A stretch of DNA of 64,000 nt from a bacterium (GTDB lineage: Bacteria > AUK180). The notes below the pieces were generated by a model that was not told where the DNA came from, searched no databases, and saw only the letters and a program-made list of their open reading frames with translations. A program made the position numbers and the translations under genes. The DNA lies in NCBI GenBank assembly GCA_023144005.1, contig JAGLGN010000022.1:73003-137002 (forward strand). Direction: 5' to 3'. Positions 26,621-35,207 of the stretch are shown in pieces. Position 1 is the first letter of the stretch, and the number at the start of each line of letters is the position of its first letter.

Positions 26621-26646
26621 CGGCAGTTCGCTGCTGCGCTGTTTTT
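26621..26646 (+). terminator. Possible terminator after barrel protein gene
   Basis: Weak hairpin CGGCAG-TTCG-CTGCTG (one G-T pair) followed by CGCTGTTTTTT. Position between two transcription units fits, stem is short. Confidence 0.4.
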
Positions 26647-26718
26647 TAATAATGTAAACAACGGAAGGCCGCCGCTTTGGATTTTCAGGCAGCTTTCTGA
26701 TACTAATAGGTGTGAAAA

Positions 26719-27678
26719 ATGAAGAAGATCTTAGTAACCGGCGCTGTCGGTCAAATTGGTTCCGAACTCACAATGACGCTTAGAAAGCGTTATGGTGCGG
26801 AAAATGTTGTTGCAGCAGGCAGGAAGACAAAACCCTCTGCGGAATTGAGGGATTCCGGCCCATTTGAATTCATAGAAGTGACCGATTATGATGCGGTCAA
26901 TGCCGTGGTGAAAAAATACGATGTGGGAACCATATACCATCTTGCCGCCATTCTTTCCGCAGTTGGCGAGGCCAAGCCCCAATTGGCATGGAAGGTCAAT
27001 GTTGACGGTGTTATGGTGATGCTTGAGCTCTCAAGGGAATACGGATGTGCTCTGATGGTCCCAAGTTCTATCGGCGCCTTCGGACCTTCAACTCCGAAAG
27101 ACGGCACGCCTCAGGATACAATACAGCGCCCGACCTCAATGTATGGCGTTACAAAGGTTTCCGGCGAGATACTCTGTGACTATTATTACACAAAATACGG
27201 CGTGGATACCAGAGGATTGCGTTATCCCGGACTCATTTCTCATGTTGCCCTTCCAGGCGGCGGTACTACCGATTACGCCGTGGATATTTATTATAAGGCA
27301 TTGGAAGATAAGAAATATGAATGTTTCTTAAGCGAAGGCACGCGGATGGATATGATGTATATGCCCGATGCTATCGACGCTGCCATCGACCTAATGGAGG
27401 CTGATCCTTCAAATTTAGAACATAGGAACGCTTTCAATGTGACGGCGATGAATTTCACTCCGAAGGAGATCGCGCAAAGCGTCAAGAAGGTTATTCCAGA
27501 CTTTGAGATATCCTATAAAATTGACCCGGTGAGACAGGGTATCGCGGATTCATGGCCCAATTCCATGGACGATTCAGCTGCCAGAAAAGAATGGGGCTGG
27601 GATCCAAAGTTCGGCCTTGAAAAAATGACGGAAGATATGTTGAAAAATCTGTCAAAAAAATTGAATATCAATTATTAA
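26719..27678 (+). CDS. tdh: L-threonine 3-dehydrogenase, SDR type
   Basis: A 319-residue extended short-chain dehydrogenase that oxidises threonine to 2-amino-3-ketobutyrate with NAD+. The Rossmann motif is VTGAVGQIGSELT (GxxGxxG). IYHLAAILSAVGE, PSSIGAFGPSTP, SMYGVTKVSGE (YxxxK catalytic pair) and LRYPGLIS with PGGGTTDYA are characteristic of SDR-type threonine dehydrogenases and separate it from other epimerase-like proteins. The kbl gene directly downstream (nine-base gap) completes the pathway to glycine and acetyl-CoA. Weak promoter TTGGAT-16-GATACT at 26677-26704; ribosome site AGGTG. Confidence 0.93.
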   Translation: MKKILVTGAVGQIGSELTMTLRKRYGAENVVAAGRKTKPSAELRDSGPFEFIEVTDYDAVNAVVKKYDVGTIYHLAAILSAVGEAKPQLAWKVNVDGVMVMLELSREYGCALMVPSSIGAFGPSTPKDGTPQDTIQRPTSMYGVTKVSGEILCDYYYTKYGVDTRGLRYPGLISHVALPGGGTTDYAVDIYYKALEDKKYECFLSEGTRMDMMYMPDAIDAAIDLMEADPSNLEHRNAFNVTAMNFTPKEIAQSVKKVIPDFEISYKIDPVRQGIADSWPNSMDDSAARKEWGWDPKFGLEKMTEDMLKNLSKKLNINY

Positions 27679-27687
27679 GGAGGATTT

Positions 27688-28908
27688 ATGTCAACCGAAA
27701 AACTTTGTAAAATATTAAAAGCCCATGTTGATGGCCTGAAGTCAAAGGGTGTCAGCAAGGGTAATGAGATGGTCATCATGAAGACCATCCGTGCTGCAGG
27801 CAGCAAAGGCCCCAGATACCATATCCAGGGCTATGGCGAGAAGGAATTTTTAAAAATGAATTCAAATTCCTATTTGGGAATGTCATTACTTCCCGAAGTC
27901 ATTGAGGCGGAAGAGAAGGCCTCCCGTGATTTCGGTGTCGGCCCCGGCGCGGTACGATTTATCAGCGGAACCTATATAAATCACATTGAGCTGGAAAAGA
28001 AACTGGCCGAATTCCACAAAAGGGAGTCGGGCATGATCTTCTCCGCGGCTTATGTTACATCTATGAGCGTTATCGCCCCCCTGACCACAAAAGAAACGAT
28101 CGTCATCAGTGATGCATTGAATCATAATTGTATCATCAATGCCATGCGTATGTCCCGCCCGGCAGGCAAGGGCATATATAAGCATAATGATATGGAAGAT
28201 CTTGAAAACCATGTCAAGGACAGCATCGGCAAAGCGAAACGGCTTCTGGTCATTACCGACGGTATCTTCTCTATGAGAGGCGATCACGCACCTCTTGGCA
28301 AGCTTGTCGAGGTCTGCAAAAGATATGAAGATAAATTCGAAGAAGGCATCATTACGATCATCGACGATTCACACGGTGTCGGCGCTTTCGGAAGGACCGG
28401 CCGTGGAACAGAAGAATATACAGGCGCAAAAGTGGACCTGATCATCGGTACATTGGGAAAGGCCTTCGGCGTCAACGGCGGATATGTCGTCGGCGAAGAT
28501 GCGATCCTGAAATACTTCAGAGAAACCTCACCGATGTACATCTACTCCAATCCGATAACACCATCTGAGGCCGCAGCAGCCTTGAAAGTGCTTGAGCTTA
28601 CCGATAGTCCCGAAGGGATCAAAAGATTGGAATATTTGAGGAAACTTACAGCAAAATTCAGACAAGGATTGACTGACGCAGGCTTTGAGACCCTGGAAGG
28701 CGAACATCCGGTCGTTCCTCTGATGGTCAGAGATACACAGAAGACCTCAGATATCGTGTCTTTCCTGGTGGATAATGGCATTATAGCTACCGGCCTGAAC
28801 TTCCCCGTCGTTCCCAAGGGAGACGAGGAGATCAGATTCCAGATAGCCGCCGACCATACGGAAGAGGATATCAATTATGCTCTGGAGATCTTAGGTAAAT
28901 TCGAATAG
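27688..28908 (+). CDS. kbl: Glycine C-acetyltransferase (2-amino-3-ketobutyrate CoA ligase)
   Basis: A 406-residue PLP enzyme of the alpha-oxoamine synthase family. It splits 2-amino-3-ketobutyrate with CoA into glycine and acetyl-CoA. Visible are NSNSYLGMSLLPEV, GVGPGAVRFISGTYINHIELE, SDALNHNCIINAMRMS, ITDGIFSMRGDHAPL, IDDSHGVGAFGRTGRG and GTLGKAFGVNGGYV with the PLP lysine. Length is normal. The start follows AGGAGG by seven bases. It works with tdh in threonine catabolism, feeding glycine to glyA and acetyl-CoA to energy metabolism. AONS/KBL relatives share motifs, but the tdh neighbour settles the call. Confidence 0.94.
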   Translation: MSTEKLCKILKAHVDGLKSKGVSKGNEMVIMKTIRAAGSKGPRYHIQGYGEKEFLKMNSNSYLGMSLLPEVIEAEEKASRDFGVGPGAVRFISGTYINHIELEKKLAEFHKRESGMIFSAAYVTSMSVIAPLTTKETIVISDALNHNCIINAMRMSRPAGKGIYKHNDMEDLENHVKDSIGKAKRLLVITDGIFSMRGDHAPLGKLVEVCKRYEDKFEEGIITIIDDSHGVGAFGRTGRGTEEYTGAKVDLIIGTLGKAFGVNGGYVVGEDAILKYFRETSPMYIYSNPITPSEAAAALKVLELTDSPEGIKRLEYLRKLTAKFRQGLTDAGFETLEGEHPVVPLMVRDTQKTSDIVSFLVDNGIIATGLNFPVVPKGDEEIRFQIAADHTEEDINYALEILGKFE

Positions 28909-28911
28909 ATA

Positions 28912-28977
28912 AAATTGGGGACGGTGGTTCACAAAGTTAACAAATTCAAACATCGTCCCTGATTACCGTCCCCGATT
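28912..28977. repeat. REP-like palindromic element
   Basis: Inverted repeat with arms GGGGACGGT (28917) and ACCGTCCCC (28965) plus a matching ATT extension, with a second CGTCCC inside. GGGGACGGT-type ends are common in REP/BIME elements moved by Y1-family (RAYT) transposases. No transposase gene is in the window. Lies between kbl and the PAS gene. Confidence 0.65.
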
Positions 28978-28988
28978 AGGAGAGAGTT

Positions 28989-29318
28989 ATGGACTGGACA
29001 AGAGAGCTTGATGCTTCAATTACCGTATGTGATGCCGAGGGAAATATCGTATATATGAACGATAAAGCAAAGGCGACCTTCAAGAAATGGGGCGGTGATC
29101 TTGTGGGTAGTAATTTGAAGGATTGCCACAATCCCAATTCATGGGAGATCATAAAGAAATTAATAGCACATGATGAAAAGAATATTTACACAATGGAAAA
29201 AGAGGGGATAAAGAAATTGATCTACCAGGCACCATGGTATAATGACAAGAAGGTCGCGGGATTGGTCGAACTTTCTCTTGAGATACCTTTCGAAATGCAG
29301 CATCGTGTAAGGGATTAA
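28989..29318 (+). CDS. Single PAS-domain protein
   Basis: A 109-residue protein that is one PAS domain: TVCDAEGNIVYMNDKAKATFKKWGGDLVGSNLKDCHNP (key: D-x-G-x-I-x-Y-M-N-x-A, G-x-x-L) followed by the VAGLVELSLEIPF strand. It lacks any output domain, so it may be a stand-alone sensor or bind a partner. The GTNPNS-type region holds a Cys-His pair (DCHNPNSWEIIKKL), also common in short PAS proteins of anaerobes. Ribosome site GGAGAGAG. It is followed 37 bases later by a Cys-rich membrane protein gene that may be its partner. Confidence 0.8.
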   Translation: MDWTRELDASITVCDAEGNIVYMNDKAKATFKKWGGDLVGSNLKDCHNPNSWEIIKKLIAHDEKNIYTMEKEGIKKLIYQAPWYNDKKVAGLVELSLEIPFEMQHRVRD

Positions 29319-29355
29319 GAAGATTGGACCCGGTAATTGAATGGGGCAACAATAA

Positions 29356-29865
29356 ATGAATGAAGAAAAACAAATTTATGAGCAAGGCAAGGAATCGTTT
29401 CCTGCTTGGTGGATCATTTTAGAGAATCTTGGATTTCTATTGAACTGGGGGCTTGGTTTTATCATCCTGCTTCCTTTCAGGTTCAAAGGTCTCCCGGCAG
29501 CTTCATTGATCTATCTTGCAGTTTTGCTCACCTTTCAAATCCTTCTGAAAAAGCATAATTGTACTTCATGTTATTATTATGGAAAATGGTGTCATTTAGG
29601 ATGGGGCAAGTTTACATCGTGGTTTTTCACAAAGGATTCCGGCAAACCCGATCTCGGAATGAAATTAGCCATTTCTTATATCCTGCAACTTCCAGTGCTC
29701 CTTATCGCTGGCCTCATCGCGGGATTTTTATACGAATTCACTATACAATACATTATATTGCTTGCGATATTTGCTGTTCTGAATATTTCACAAGCACTGC
29801 TAAGAAAGCCCAGCTGCAAAAGATGTAAAGCCCGATTCGGCTGCAAGGGCAGTGCGGCACGCTAA
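29356..29865 (+). CDS. Cys-rich integral membrane protein, function unknown
   Basis: A 169-residue protein not recognised with certainty. It has about four membrane helices (two in 25-70, two in 110-150). Between helix 2 and 3 the cytoplasmic or periplasmic loop has NCTSCYYYGKWCHLGWGKFTSW (cysteines at CTSC and WC), and the C-terminus has KPSCKRCKARFGCKG. The two cysteine sets (three each) could bind a metal or Fe-S centre. No ribosome site is strong, but the frame is coherent and follows the PAS gene closely. The two may be a sensor-membrane pair; this is inference. Confidence 0.65.
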   Translation: MNEEKQIYEQGKESFPAWWIILENLGFLLNWGLGFIILLPFRFKGLPAASLIYLAVLLTFQILLKKHNCTSCYYYGKWCHLGWGKFTSWFFTKDSGKPDLGMKLAISYILQLPVLLIAGLIAGFLYEFTIQYIILLAIFAVLNISQALLRKPSCKRCKARFGCKGSAAR

Positions 29866-30101
29866 ACAAGGCAAATCAGGAGTTCACAGAGTCACAATTT
29901 TTAGGTTGAGAAAGAGGGAAGTAAGCAATAGCAAATTCAGAGGATAAATTACAATTTACATATCTCAGGAGAAGATATTTGAAAATCTCTGTCAAAACAA
30001 GTAAGATATTGTTGCTAGAGTGATATATGTTTCTCGTGCTCGCATCTTCCTGTGTGCATTGCGGCAGGGGAGCAGTGTCGTTATATAAAAGGAGGAAAAT
30101 T

Positions 30102-30758
30102 ATGGCATATCCGGAAGTTCCATGGATCGTAAAGGGTGAGAATCTATTGTTGGCGGCAAGCTATCTTATGCCGGTAAAATATATCGAAGCGCTTGTTCCC
30201 AGGCAATTCAAAATAGTCAGAGTTCTGCCAAATACGACATTAGGTGTTGTTACTTTCAATAAATTCGGGGAAGGTTCTGAACTCGAATATTTTGAGATCT
30301 ACTGTTCTCCGGCCCTTGTTTCTTATAAAGACCGAACAGGATTCTATATTAAACAGATGTTCGTTGATAATAAAAAGGCATTTATCGGAGTCAATGAAGC
30401 ATCGGGAATTGAAAAGGAAATGGCTGATTTTCACTGGGACAAGGATAGGAAGGAAATCTCAGTAGATCAAAAAGATCATAATATCTGCAAGATCAATTAC
30501 AAGGCGCTTGGTACTCCATTACTTAAAACAACATTGCACCCGAAGGGAATGGGAATGAATCCGGAGGCAATTATTAATTACAAGGGCATATTCCGCGGTA
30601 AACTCGGATTTGCGAAATTCAGGATAGAATCAGCTGATAACAGCAATATGAAATTATTCGTGAATAAAAAGCCGATATTGTCGGTGTGCCTGGATAAATG
30701 GGATGCCGAACTCCTTCATATCTTGAACAGGGAAGAATATAAAAGCAGTGAACAGTGA
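30102..30758 (+). CDS. Acetoacetate decarboxylase-like protein
   Basis: A 218-residue protein resembling the acetoacetate decarboxylase family. PWIVKGENLLLAASYLMPVKYIEALVP matches the family opening, and IKQMFVDNKKAFIGVNEASGIEKEMADFHW aligns with the family's VDxxxxxxGxxExxGxPKKLAxF region. The lysine in GIEKEMA takes the place of the first Lys of the PKK pair, the Schiff-base lysine in the true enzyme, but the surrounding residues differ (GIEKE, not GFPKK). It may be an aldolase-dehydratase-type relative rather than a decarboxylase. The ATG at 30102 follows a strong AAGGAGG; a longer upstream frame is not needed. Repeats flank its 3' end. Confidence 0.65.
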   Translation: MAYPEVPWIVKGENLLLAASYLMPVKYIEALVPRQFKIVRVLPNTTLGVVTFNKFGEGSELEYFEIYCSPALVSYKDRTGFYIKQMFVDNKKAFIGVNEASGIEKEMADFHWDKDRKEISVDQKDHNICKINYKALGTPLLKTTLHPKGMGMNPEAIINYKGIFRGKLGFAKFRIESADNSNMKLFVNKKPILSVCLDKWDAELLHILNREEYKSSEQ

Positions 30759-30825
30759 ATAGTGAACAATTAAGAAATGAACAATGTTCAATACAATTGA
30801 CAATGGACAATTAAAAATACGGGGT
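30745..30825. repeat. Short-period repeat (AACAATG type)
   Basis: Sequence of AGTGAACAGTGAATAGTGAA followed by CAATTAAGAAATGAACAATG and CAATTGACAATGGACAATT. The same words recur at about 37385, 56530 and 57180. Starts within the last codons of the preceding gene. Confidence 0.65.
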
Positions 30826-30875
30826 TATAGGAGAAAAAGCAACACCAGAGGAATTGAGAATAGGCATCAGAGCGA

Positions 30876-32552
30876 TCAACGATAGTAGCGGTTACAGGAA
30901 CAGTTCAGTCCAAGTTTATTAAATATGGCAGTAGCTCTTTTCAGGAAGGTTTCGGCACTTTTGACATTGTTGATCTCTTTTAGAAAGGATGCAAAATAGC
31001 AATATGCGTTTGCCACAAGGTATCGATCTTTCACTTGCCGGAATAGCTCGATAGACTTTCTGTACAAAATCTTAATATCACCCTTTTTAATAGCGTCCTT
31101 GTAGGAATGTTTCAGCTTCTCTGTCTCAATGCGTGCTTGCAGCAGAACCGCCTCACCCTGTAAACGCTTAAAATTATGGTCCTTTGATTGTTTCAGCGCC
31201 ATATATGTGTCTATCGACAACTTTTTCAGGAGTGGTTCGCGGCGATTATTCGTGAGTCGGAGTTCCTTCAATCCCAATTTCATACAAGCGATACTTACCA
31301 TTATTGGAATGTCGGCAGTATTCAATTCTTGTGCGATTTCTTCTGCTTCGGAAAGGAATGAGCGTGCCGTGCTGAGTTCTTGCTTTTCTATATGCAATTC
31401 CCCAAGGCGGATAAGTATTTCCGCTCCCAGCCCCGGCTTTTTCATTTCCCGGGTCATACTCAGCGCCTTTGATAAGTTGTCTTCGGCTTTTTTATACTTC
31501 GCCATCATAAGATATAGGTAACCGATGCCAAATTGATTGATGCCAACACCGTATTTATCACCCAATTCTTCACATATTTTCATCGACTTGGAATAATAGC
31601 TTAGACCCGCTCTATGATCTTGAAGTATTTTATATTGAATGGCAGTATTATGTGTGCTCATTGCCAGACCTCTTTTGTCACCTATCTTCAAGAAGATCTC
31701 CGCCGCTTTCTTATAATGGGCCGCTGCTTTTTTCGGATCATTCTGATTGCGGCAGATCCCTCCAAGATTATGATACACCATTGCCTGACCCTGCAAACCC
31801 TCGGAATTCTTGAAAATCTTCAGAGCTTTCAGGAAGTACTCTGTAGCTGTTTCGACTTGTCCCAATTGCTTATTGGAGAAGCCGAGATTGATATAATTGT
31901 ATGCAATTGCCTGAATATCACCGGTTTTCATCTGTATCTCAAGTGCATTCTTATAATACCGGATAGCCGTTTTATAATCGTTTTGATTCTGATGACTGAA
32001 ACCGATATTCAAAATAATTAGGGACAGCTCATTCTGAAGATCGAGTCTTCTATAAATGGCTCGTGCTTTTTTATAGTATTTCAGGGCTTTTATATTTTCA
32101 CCGAGAATACAGTGCACGCGGCCGATATTGTTCAGATTCGACGCTTGTCCCTCATAATCCTTTATATCTCCTTGGATTTCTAAGGATTCCTCATAATATT
32201 TCAGCGCTTTCGAATAGTCCGAAAATGCCCTGTGAGCGTAACCGATATTAGCCAGGCAAGACGCTATGCCTTTCCGATCTCTCAGTTTCCTAAAAATTAC
32301 CAATGCTTTTTCCGCCTCAACCATCATTTCCCGATAATTGCTTGAAGAGAAGTAGATGCTGCTGAGCGAGGATATACAATCAGCCGTAAGCTTGTTGTTT
32401 TTCACTTTCTCAGCTGCCGCTACTGCTCGCTTGATATCATCTAATGCCTCGCCGGTCCTTCCTGTGAGGTCAAAAACCTTTGCCCTGCTGTTCAAGGCAT
32501 TTACGAAAAGTTTAATGTCCGGCGCTCGATCTTTATCTATTTCCATCATCAT
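30876..32552 (-). CDS. TPR-repeat protein
   Basis: A 558-residue cytoplasmic protein almost wholly of TPR repeats in the 40-residue style of LGN/Rapsyn-like arrays: repeated blocks with A-x-x-L-x-N-I-G-x-x-x-x, such as ASCLANIGYAHRAFSDYSKALKYYEESLEI (key residues N-I-G-A-Y-A-L-Y-Y-S-L-I). About ten repeats cover residues 15-420, and a helical tail follows. No enzymatic domain or export signal. It resembles the C-terminal half of the cyclase at 38877 and the protein at 48176, so all three may be parts of one signalling family. Promoter at 32588-32615. The start codon region has three ATGs in a row. Confidence 0.85.
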   Translation of the reverse strand: MMMEIDKDRAPDIKLFVNALNSRAKVFDLTGRTGEALDDIKRAVAAAEKVKNNKLTADCISSLSSIYFSSSNYREMMVEAEKALVIFRKLRDRKGIASCLANIGYAHRAFSDYSKALKYYEESLEIQGDIKDYEGQASNLNNIGRVHCILGENIKALKYYKKARAIYRRLDLQNELSLIILNIGFSHQNQNDYKTAIRYYKNALEIQMKTGDIQAIAYNYINLGFSNKQLGQVETATEYFLKALKIFKNSEGLQGQAMVYHNLGGICRNQNDPKKAAAHYKKAAEIFLKIGDKRGLAMSTHNTAIQYKILQDHRAGLSYYSKSMKICEELGDKYGVGINQFGIGYLYLMMAKYKKAEDNLSKALSMTREMKKPGLGAEILIRLGELHIEKQELSTARSFLSEAEEIAQELNTADIPIMVSIACMKLGLKELRLTNNRREPLLKKLSIDTYMALKQSKDHNFKRLQGEAVLLQARIETEKLKHSYKDAIKKGDIKILYRKSIELFRQVKDRYLVANAYCYFASFLKEINNVKSAETFLKRATAIFNKLGLNCSCNRYYR

Positions 32553-32587
32553 GAGTATTTACGAAAAGTCATTACCCTTCCTGCAAT

Positions 32588-32615
32588 ATTCTATCAAATA
32601 TTCTCTTTCTGTCAA
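32588..32615 (-). promoter_or_regulatory. Promoter of TPR gene
   Basis: Minus strand: TTGACA, 16-base spacer, TAGAAT, 36 bases before the start codon. Confidence 0.7.
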
Positions 32616-32654
32616 AAAAACGCTCTAAAGAAGCTTGTTCTAAGTTCGCAAGGG

Positions 32655-32745
32655 CTCACCTACAAACCTATCACCTTATCATCCTACAACCAGGCGATCT
32701 ATTCATTGACCTTGAACAATGTTCTCCGCGTCACACGCGGAGGGC
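32655..32745. repeat. Dispersed short repeat and GC hairpin
   Basis: ACCTACAAACCTATCACC (inverted match to 2040-2075) followed by CTCCGCG-TCACA-CGCGGAG, a seven-base-pair hairpin at 32724-32742 similar to the GC block near 2137. Lies just upstream of the tetR promoter. Confidence 0.6.
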
Positions 32746-32747
32746 AG

Positions 32748-32776
32748 TTGACAGCGCTGAATAAATATGTTATGAT
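32748..32776 (+). promoter_or_regulatory. Promoter of tetR-type gene
   Basis: TTGACA, 17-base spacer, TATGAT: five or six matches in each box and ideal spacing. Confidence 0.8.
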
Positions 32777-32796
32777 GTTAGTGAGTGATAACTAAC
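32777..32796 (+). promoter_or_regulatory. Probable TetR operator
   Basis: Imperfect palindrome GTTAGTGAGTGATAACTAAC directly after the -10 box and before the GGAGGA ribosome site. Half-sites match at seven of ten positions, with perfect GTTAGT/ACTAAC ends. Position fits autorepression by the regulator encoded downstream. Confidence 0.6.
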
Positions 32797-32805
32797 GGAG
32801 GAACA

Positions 32806-33390
32806 ATGGAGCTGACCGCAAGACAAAATGAAATAGTTGACAAGGTATTAGAGATAATGGCAAAGGGTGGTATTCAATCCGTAACTACGCGGAATATCGC
32901 TGAAGCCGTAGGTGTGAGTGAGCCTGCGCTGTACAGGCACTTCAAGGATAAGCAAGAGATACTTTTAGCGCTTTTGGACAGGTTCATGGATATCGAAAAA
33001 GAAATAATAGGCGACCAGGACTCACAAAGCTGTGAGCAGGGCAGATGTGCGATCCGCCAGATCTTCGGTGGCCATATAGAGCTTTTTTACGGGCAGCCGC
33101 ATCTCGCATCGCTGATCTTCTCCGAGGAATTATTTCTGAACAATGAGGTTCTCTTGAAAAAAATGCTGGAGGTAATGGATTTCATCAAGGACGGCCTTTT
33201 GAAGATACTTAAGAGGGGAGTTGCCGCAGGGCATATCCGTGATGATATTCCGATAGAGCATATTGTACATATTTACCTGGGATCTTTACGGCTCTTAGTG
33301 ACAAGATGGCACCTCTCGGGATACAAATTCGACCTTAGAGAGGCGGGCAATCAATTCTGGATGTCATTCATTAAATTGATATTTGCTTAG
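32806..33390 (+). CDS. TetR-family transcriptional regulator
   Basis: A 194-residue regulator. The N-terminal helix-turn-helix reads ILEIMAKGGIQSVTTRNIAEAVGVSEPALYRHFKDKQEIL (key: G-x-x-x-T-x-x-I-A-x-x-x-G-V-S-x-x-x-L-Y-x-H-F-x-K), typical of TetR. The C-terminal ligand/dimer domain is diverged, with no clear ligand. The start at 32806 follows GGAGGA by five bases; an in-frame upstream ATG at 32785 lies inside the putative operator and is less likely. Adjacent genes are on the opposite strand, so its targets are unclear, but its own promoter is likely one of them. Confidence 0.92.
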   Translation: MELTARQNEIVDKVLEIMAKGGIQSVTTRNIAEAVGVSEPALYRHFKDKQEILLALLDRFMDIEKEIIGDQDSQSCEQGRCAIRQIFGGHIELFYGQPHLASLIFSEELFLNNEVLLKKMLEVMDFIKDGLLKILKRGVAAGHIRDDIPIEHIVHIYLGSLRLLVTRWHLSGYKFDLREAGNQFWMSFIKLIFA

Positions 33391-33410
33391 TATTTATTAA
33401 TCAGAACACT
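33391..33410. repeat. Copy of the TIR motif between convergent genes
   Basis: TATTTATTAATCAGAACACT, matching the ends of the 274-bp inverted-repeat element. It sits between the tetR stop and the stop of the minus-strand gene, whose stop codon it overlaps. Confidence 0.6.
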
Positions 33411-35205
33411 ACTTGAAGAGATCCTTCAACCCTTCGTCCAATGCCTCTTTTTTAAGTGTCTCCATATAGGCACTCGCTTTGTTCTCAATGTCCGTGGAGA
33501 TATTATCTAAAACTTCCTGTCTTTTAGAAACATCGATTATGCTCTTGAGCGGTTCCGCGGTCTTTCCCAGAAGATCATAGCTTTCAGGGATATTTTTCTC
33601 ATACCAGTCATTGAAAAGACCTTCGGCATAGGTTGCCGCTTCTTTCTTTTTATTTTCAAATTCCTTCTTTATACTTTCTCCGATCTTTGTATCAAGATCG
33701 CTGTTCGCCTTGATATTCCACTTGTCATTTTCATTCTTTGCGGATGTTTTCAGATAAAAGGAATCGATCTTGCTCACAGTATTGTAGATGGCGCCGCCGC
33801 CGGAAAAAGTCACATCATGCAGGTCGGCTTCAAGGGATATACCCTTTTCGATCGCGAATGAGTACTTCAGTTTGTAATTGACCAGGCCGCTCTTCAGGGT
33901 AATAACATTCAGGTCGATATCACTTACAGCGAAATTCTTGGCATTGATCTCTCCATAAAAATTCTCGTCATCCCAATAGGTGTTTATATTGATCTCATAA
34001 TCCGCGTCCTTTCCTTTCAGCAGCACTTCCGACAGGTCGTTGATCTCCTGATTAGACGAGGTTATATTACTCAGCTCTCCCGTGAAATTGATACTCTCCG
34101 TAATTATTTCAACACCTCCCTTTCTTATCCAGAAGTCCGGCGCGGCTGATTCCAAAAGAAAGGCAAAATCAGTGGAATTATCTTCTTTTTCCTTCTCCTC
34201 CTTTTCATCCTTGGCCTTGAAATATTTCTTTCTGAAGGCATTGAATTTTTCATAGAGGGCATAGAATCTCTCATATTTTCCAATGAGTTCCTTCGCCGCG
34301 AATACCTTGGATAAAGAGGGGACTTGGTCCATGAAAAATCCCATATCGTTCATAATGATGGTTTTATAATTGTTCTTTATATTCAACACATATTCTTCCA
34401 TCCCTTCTTTTGTTTTGACGACCGATTGCTTTGTTGAATTTGCTCTCTTTACAATTTCATTTATATCGTTTTTTAATGAAACGATCTCCTTTCTCTTCTG
34501 ATCGATCTCTTGGATCAGTACGAGTATTTTTTTGGCATCCTTCGCATTATAGGCATCATCGATCCTTTTCCCGAGGTCTTTGAGCTCTTTCTGCAGAGTA
34601 TCTATTTGTGCGATGGGTTTTTCGGAATCGGCTTTGATTCCCTTGATATCTTCGTTGATCTGCTTGATCTCTTCTTTAAATACCAGGATCTCCGCTTCTT
34701 TTTTGCCGATGTATTCACCCCATATTTTTATGATCTGTGCTTTCAGATCTTCCTTTGCCTTTTCTGTCTTTGCTTCCCGTATTTCTTCCTTTGCTTCCTT
34801 CTCTTCTTTTCTGTCAGCAAGGATCTTTTGATACTCGTCGAGCTTGTCTTCCGGTATCTTTTCGTCAAACGCCAGAGAGAAACTCAGGTCATTCAAAACG
34901 AATGAGCGTCTGATAAAATGGTTGAACGATATCTCTGCATTTATTTCTTTTGCCACGAAAGAGTACTCGACGGCATTCTTGTCAACTACCGCTATTCTAC
35001 TTATTTTTACATTCAGGGGAGTCCAGTATACAAGGGAGACTTCCACAGGTGCGTCAAAGGCCAATTCAAGGCCGCTTTCTATGCTTTTACGCAGAAGATA
35101 GGATGTCTTCCCATAGGCAAAAACCAGCCCGAGCACAACCAATATCAATAAGAACAATTTGAACCATCTGATCTGTGATGCGGCTTTTTTGGTTTTCATA
35201 TCCAC
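33409..35205 (-). CDS. TIGR03545-family membrane-anchored protein
   Basis: A 598-residue protein matching the TIGR03545 family, an uncharacterised group known only from bacteria with an outer membrane, usually encoded next to TIGR03546, as here (two-base gap). One N-terminal helix (about 13-30) anchors it. It then has an AsmA/DUF748-like beta-rich N-terminal region, a long Lys/Glu-rich coiled coil (about 115-270) with heptads such as EKAKEDLKAQIIKIWGEYIGKKEAEILVFKEEIKQI, and a beta-rich C-terminal region. It may be an envelope scaffold or lipid-handling protein; function is not known. Confidence 0.82.
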   Translation of the reverse strand: MDMKTKKAASQIRWFKLFLLILVVLGLVFAYGKTSYLLRKSIESGLELAFDAPVEVSLVYWTPLNVKISRIAVVDKNAVEYSFVAKEINAEISFNHFIRRSFVLNDLSFSLAFDEKIPEDKLDEYQKILADRKEEKEAKEEIREAKTEKAKEDLKAQIIKIWGEYIGKKEAEILVFKEEIKQINEDIKGIKADSEKPIAQIDTLQKELKDLGKRIDDAYNAKDAKKILVLIQEIDQKRKEIVSLKNDINEIVKRANSTKQSVVKTKEGMEEYVLNIKNNYKTIIMNDMGFFMDQVPSLSKVFAAKELIGKYERFYALYEKFNAFRKKYFKAKDEKEEKEKEDNSTDFAFLLESAAPDFWIRKGGVEIITESINFTGELSNITSSNQEINDLSEVLLKGKDADYEININTYWDDENFYGEINAKNFAVSDIDLNVITLKSGLVNYKLKYSFAIEKGISLEADLHDVTFSGGGAIYNTVSKIDSFYLKTSAKNENDKWNIKANSDLDTKIGESIKKEFENKKKEAATYAEGLFNDWYEKNIPESYDLLGKTAEPLKSIIDVSKRQEVLDNISTDIENKASAYMETLKKEALDEGLKDLFK

Positions 35206-35207
35206 CT

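Noticed and set aside
26600-26718. A tRNA or small RNA between the barrel gene and tdh
   Set aside because: No cloverleaf or CCA end; only a weak terminator-like hairpin is visible.
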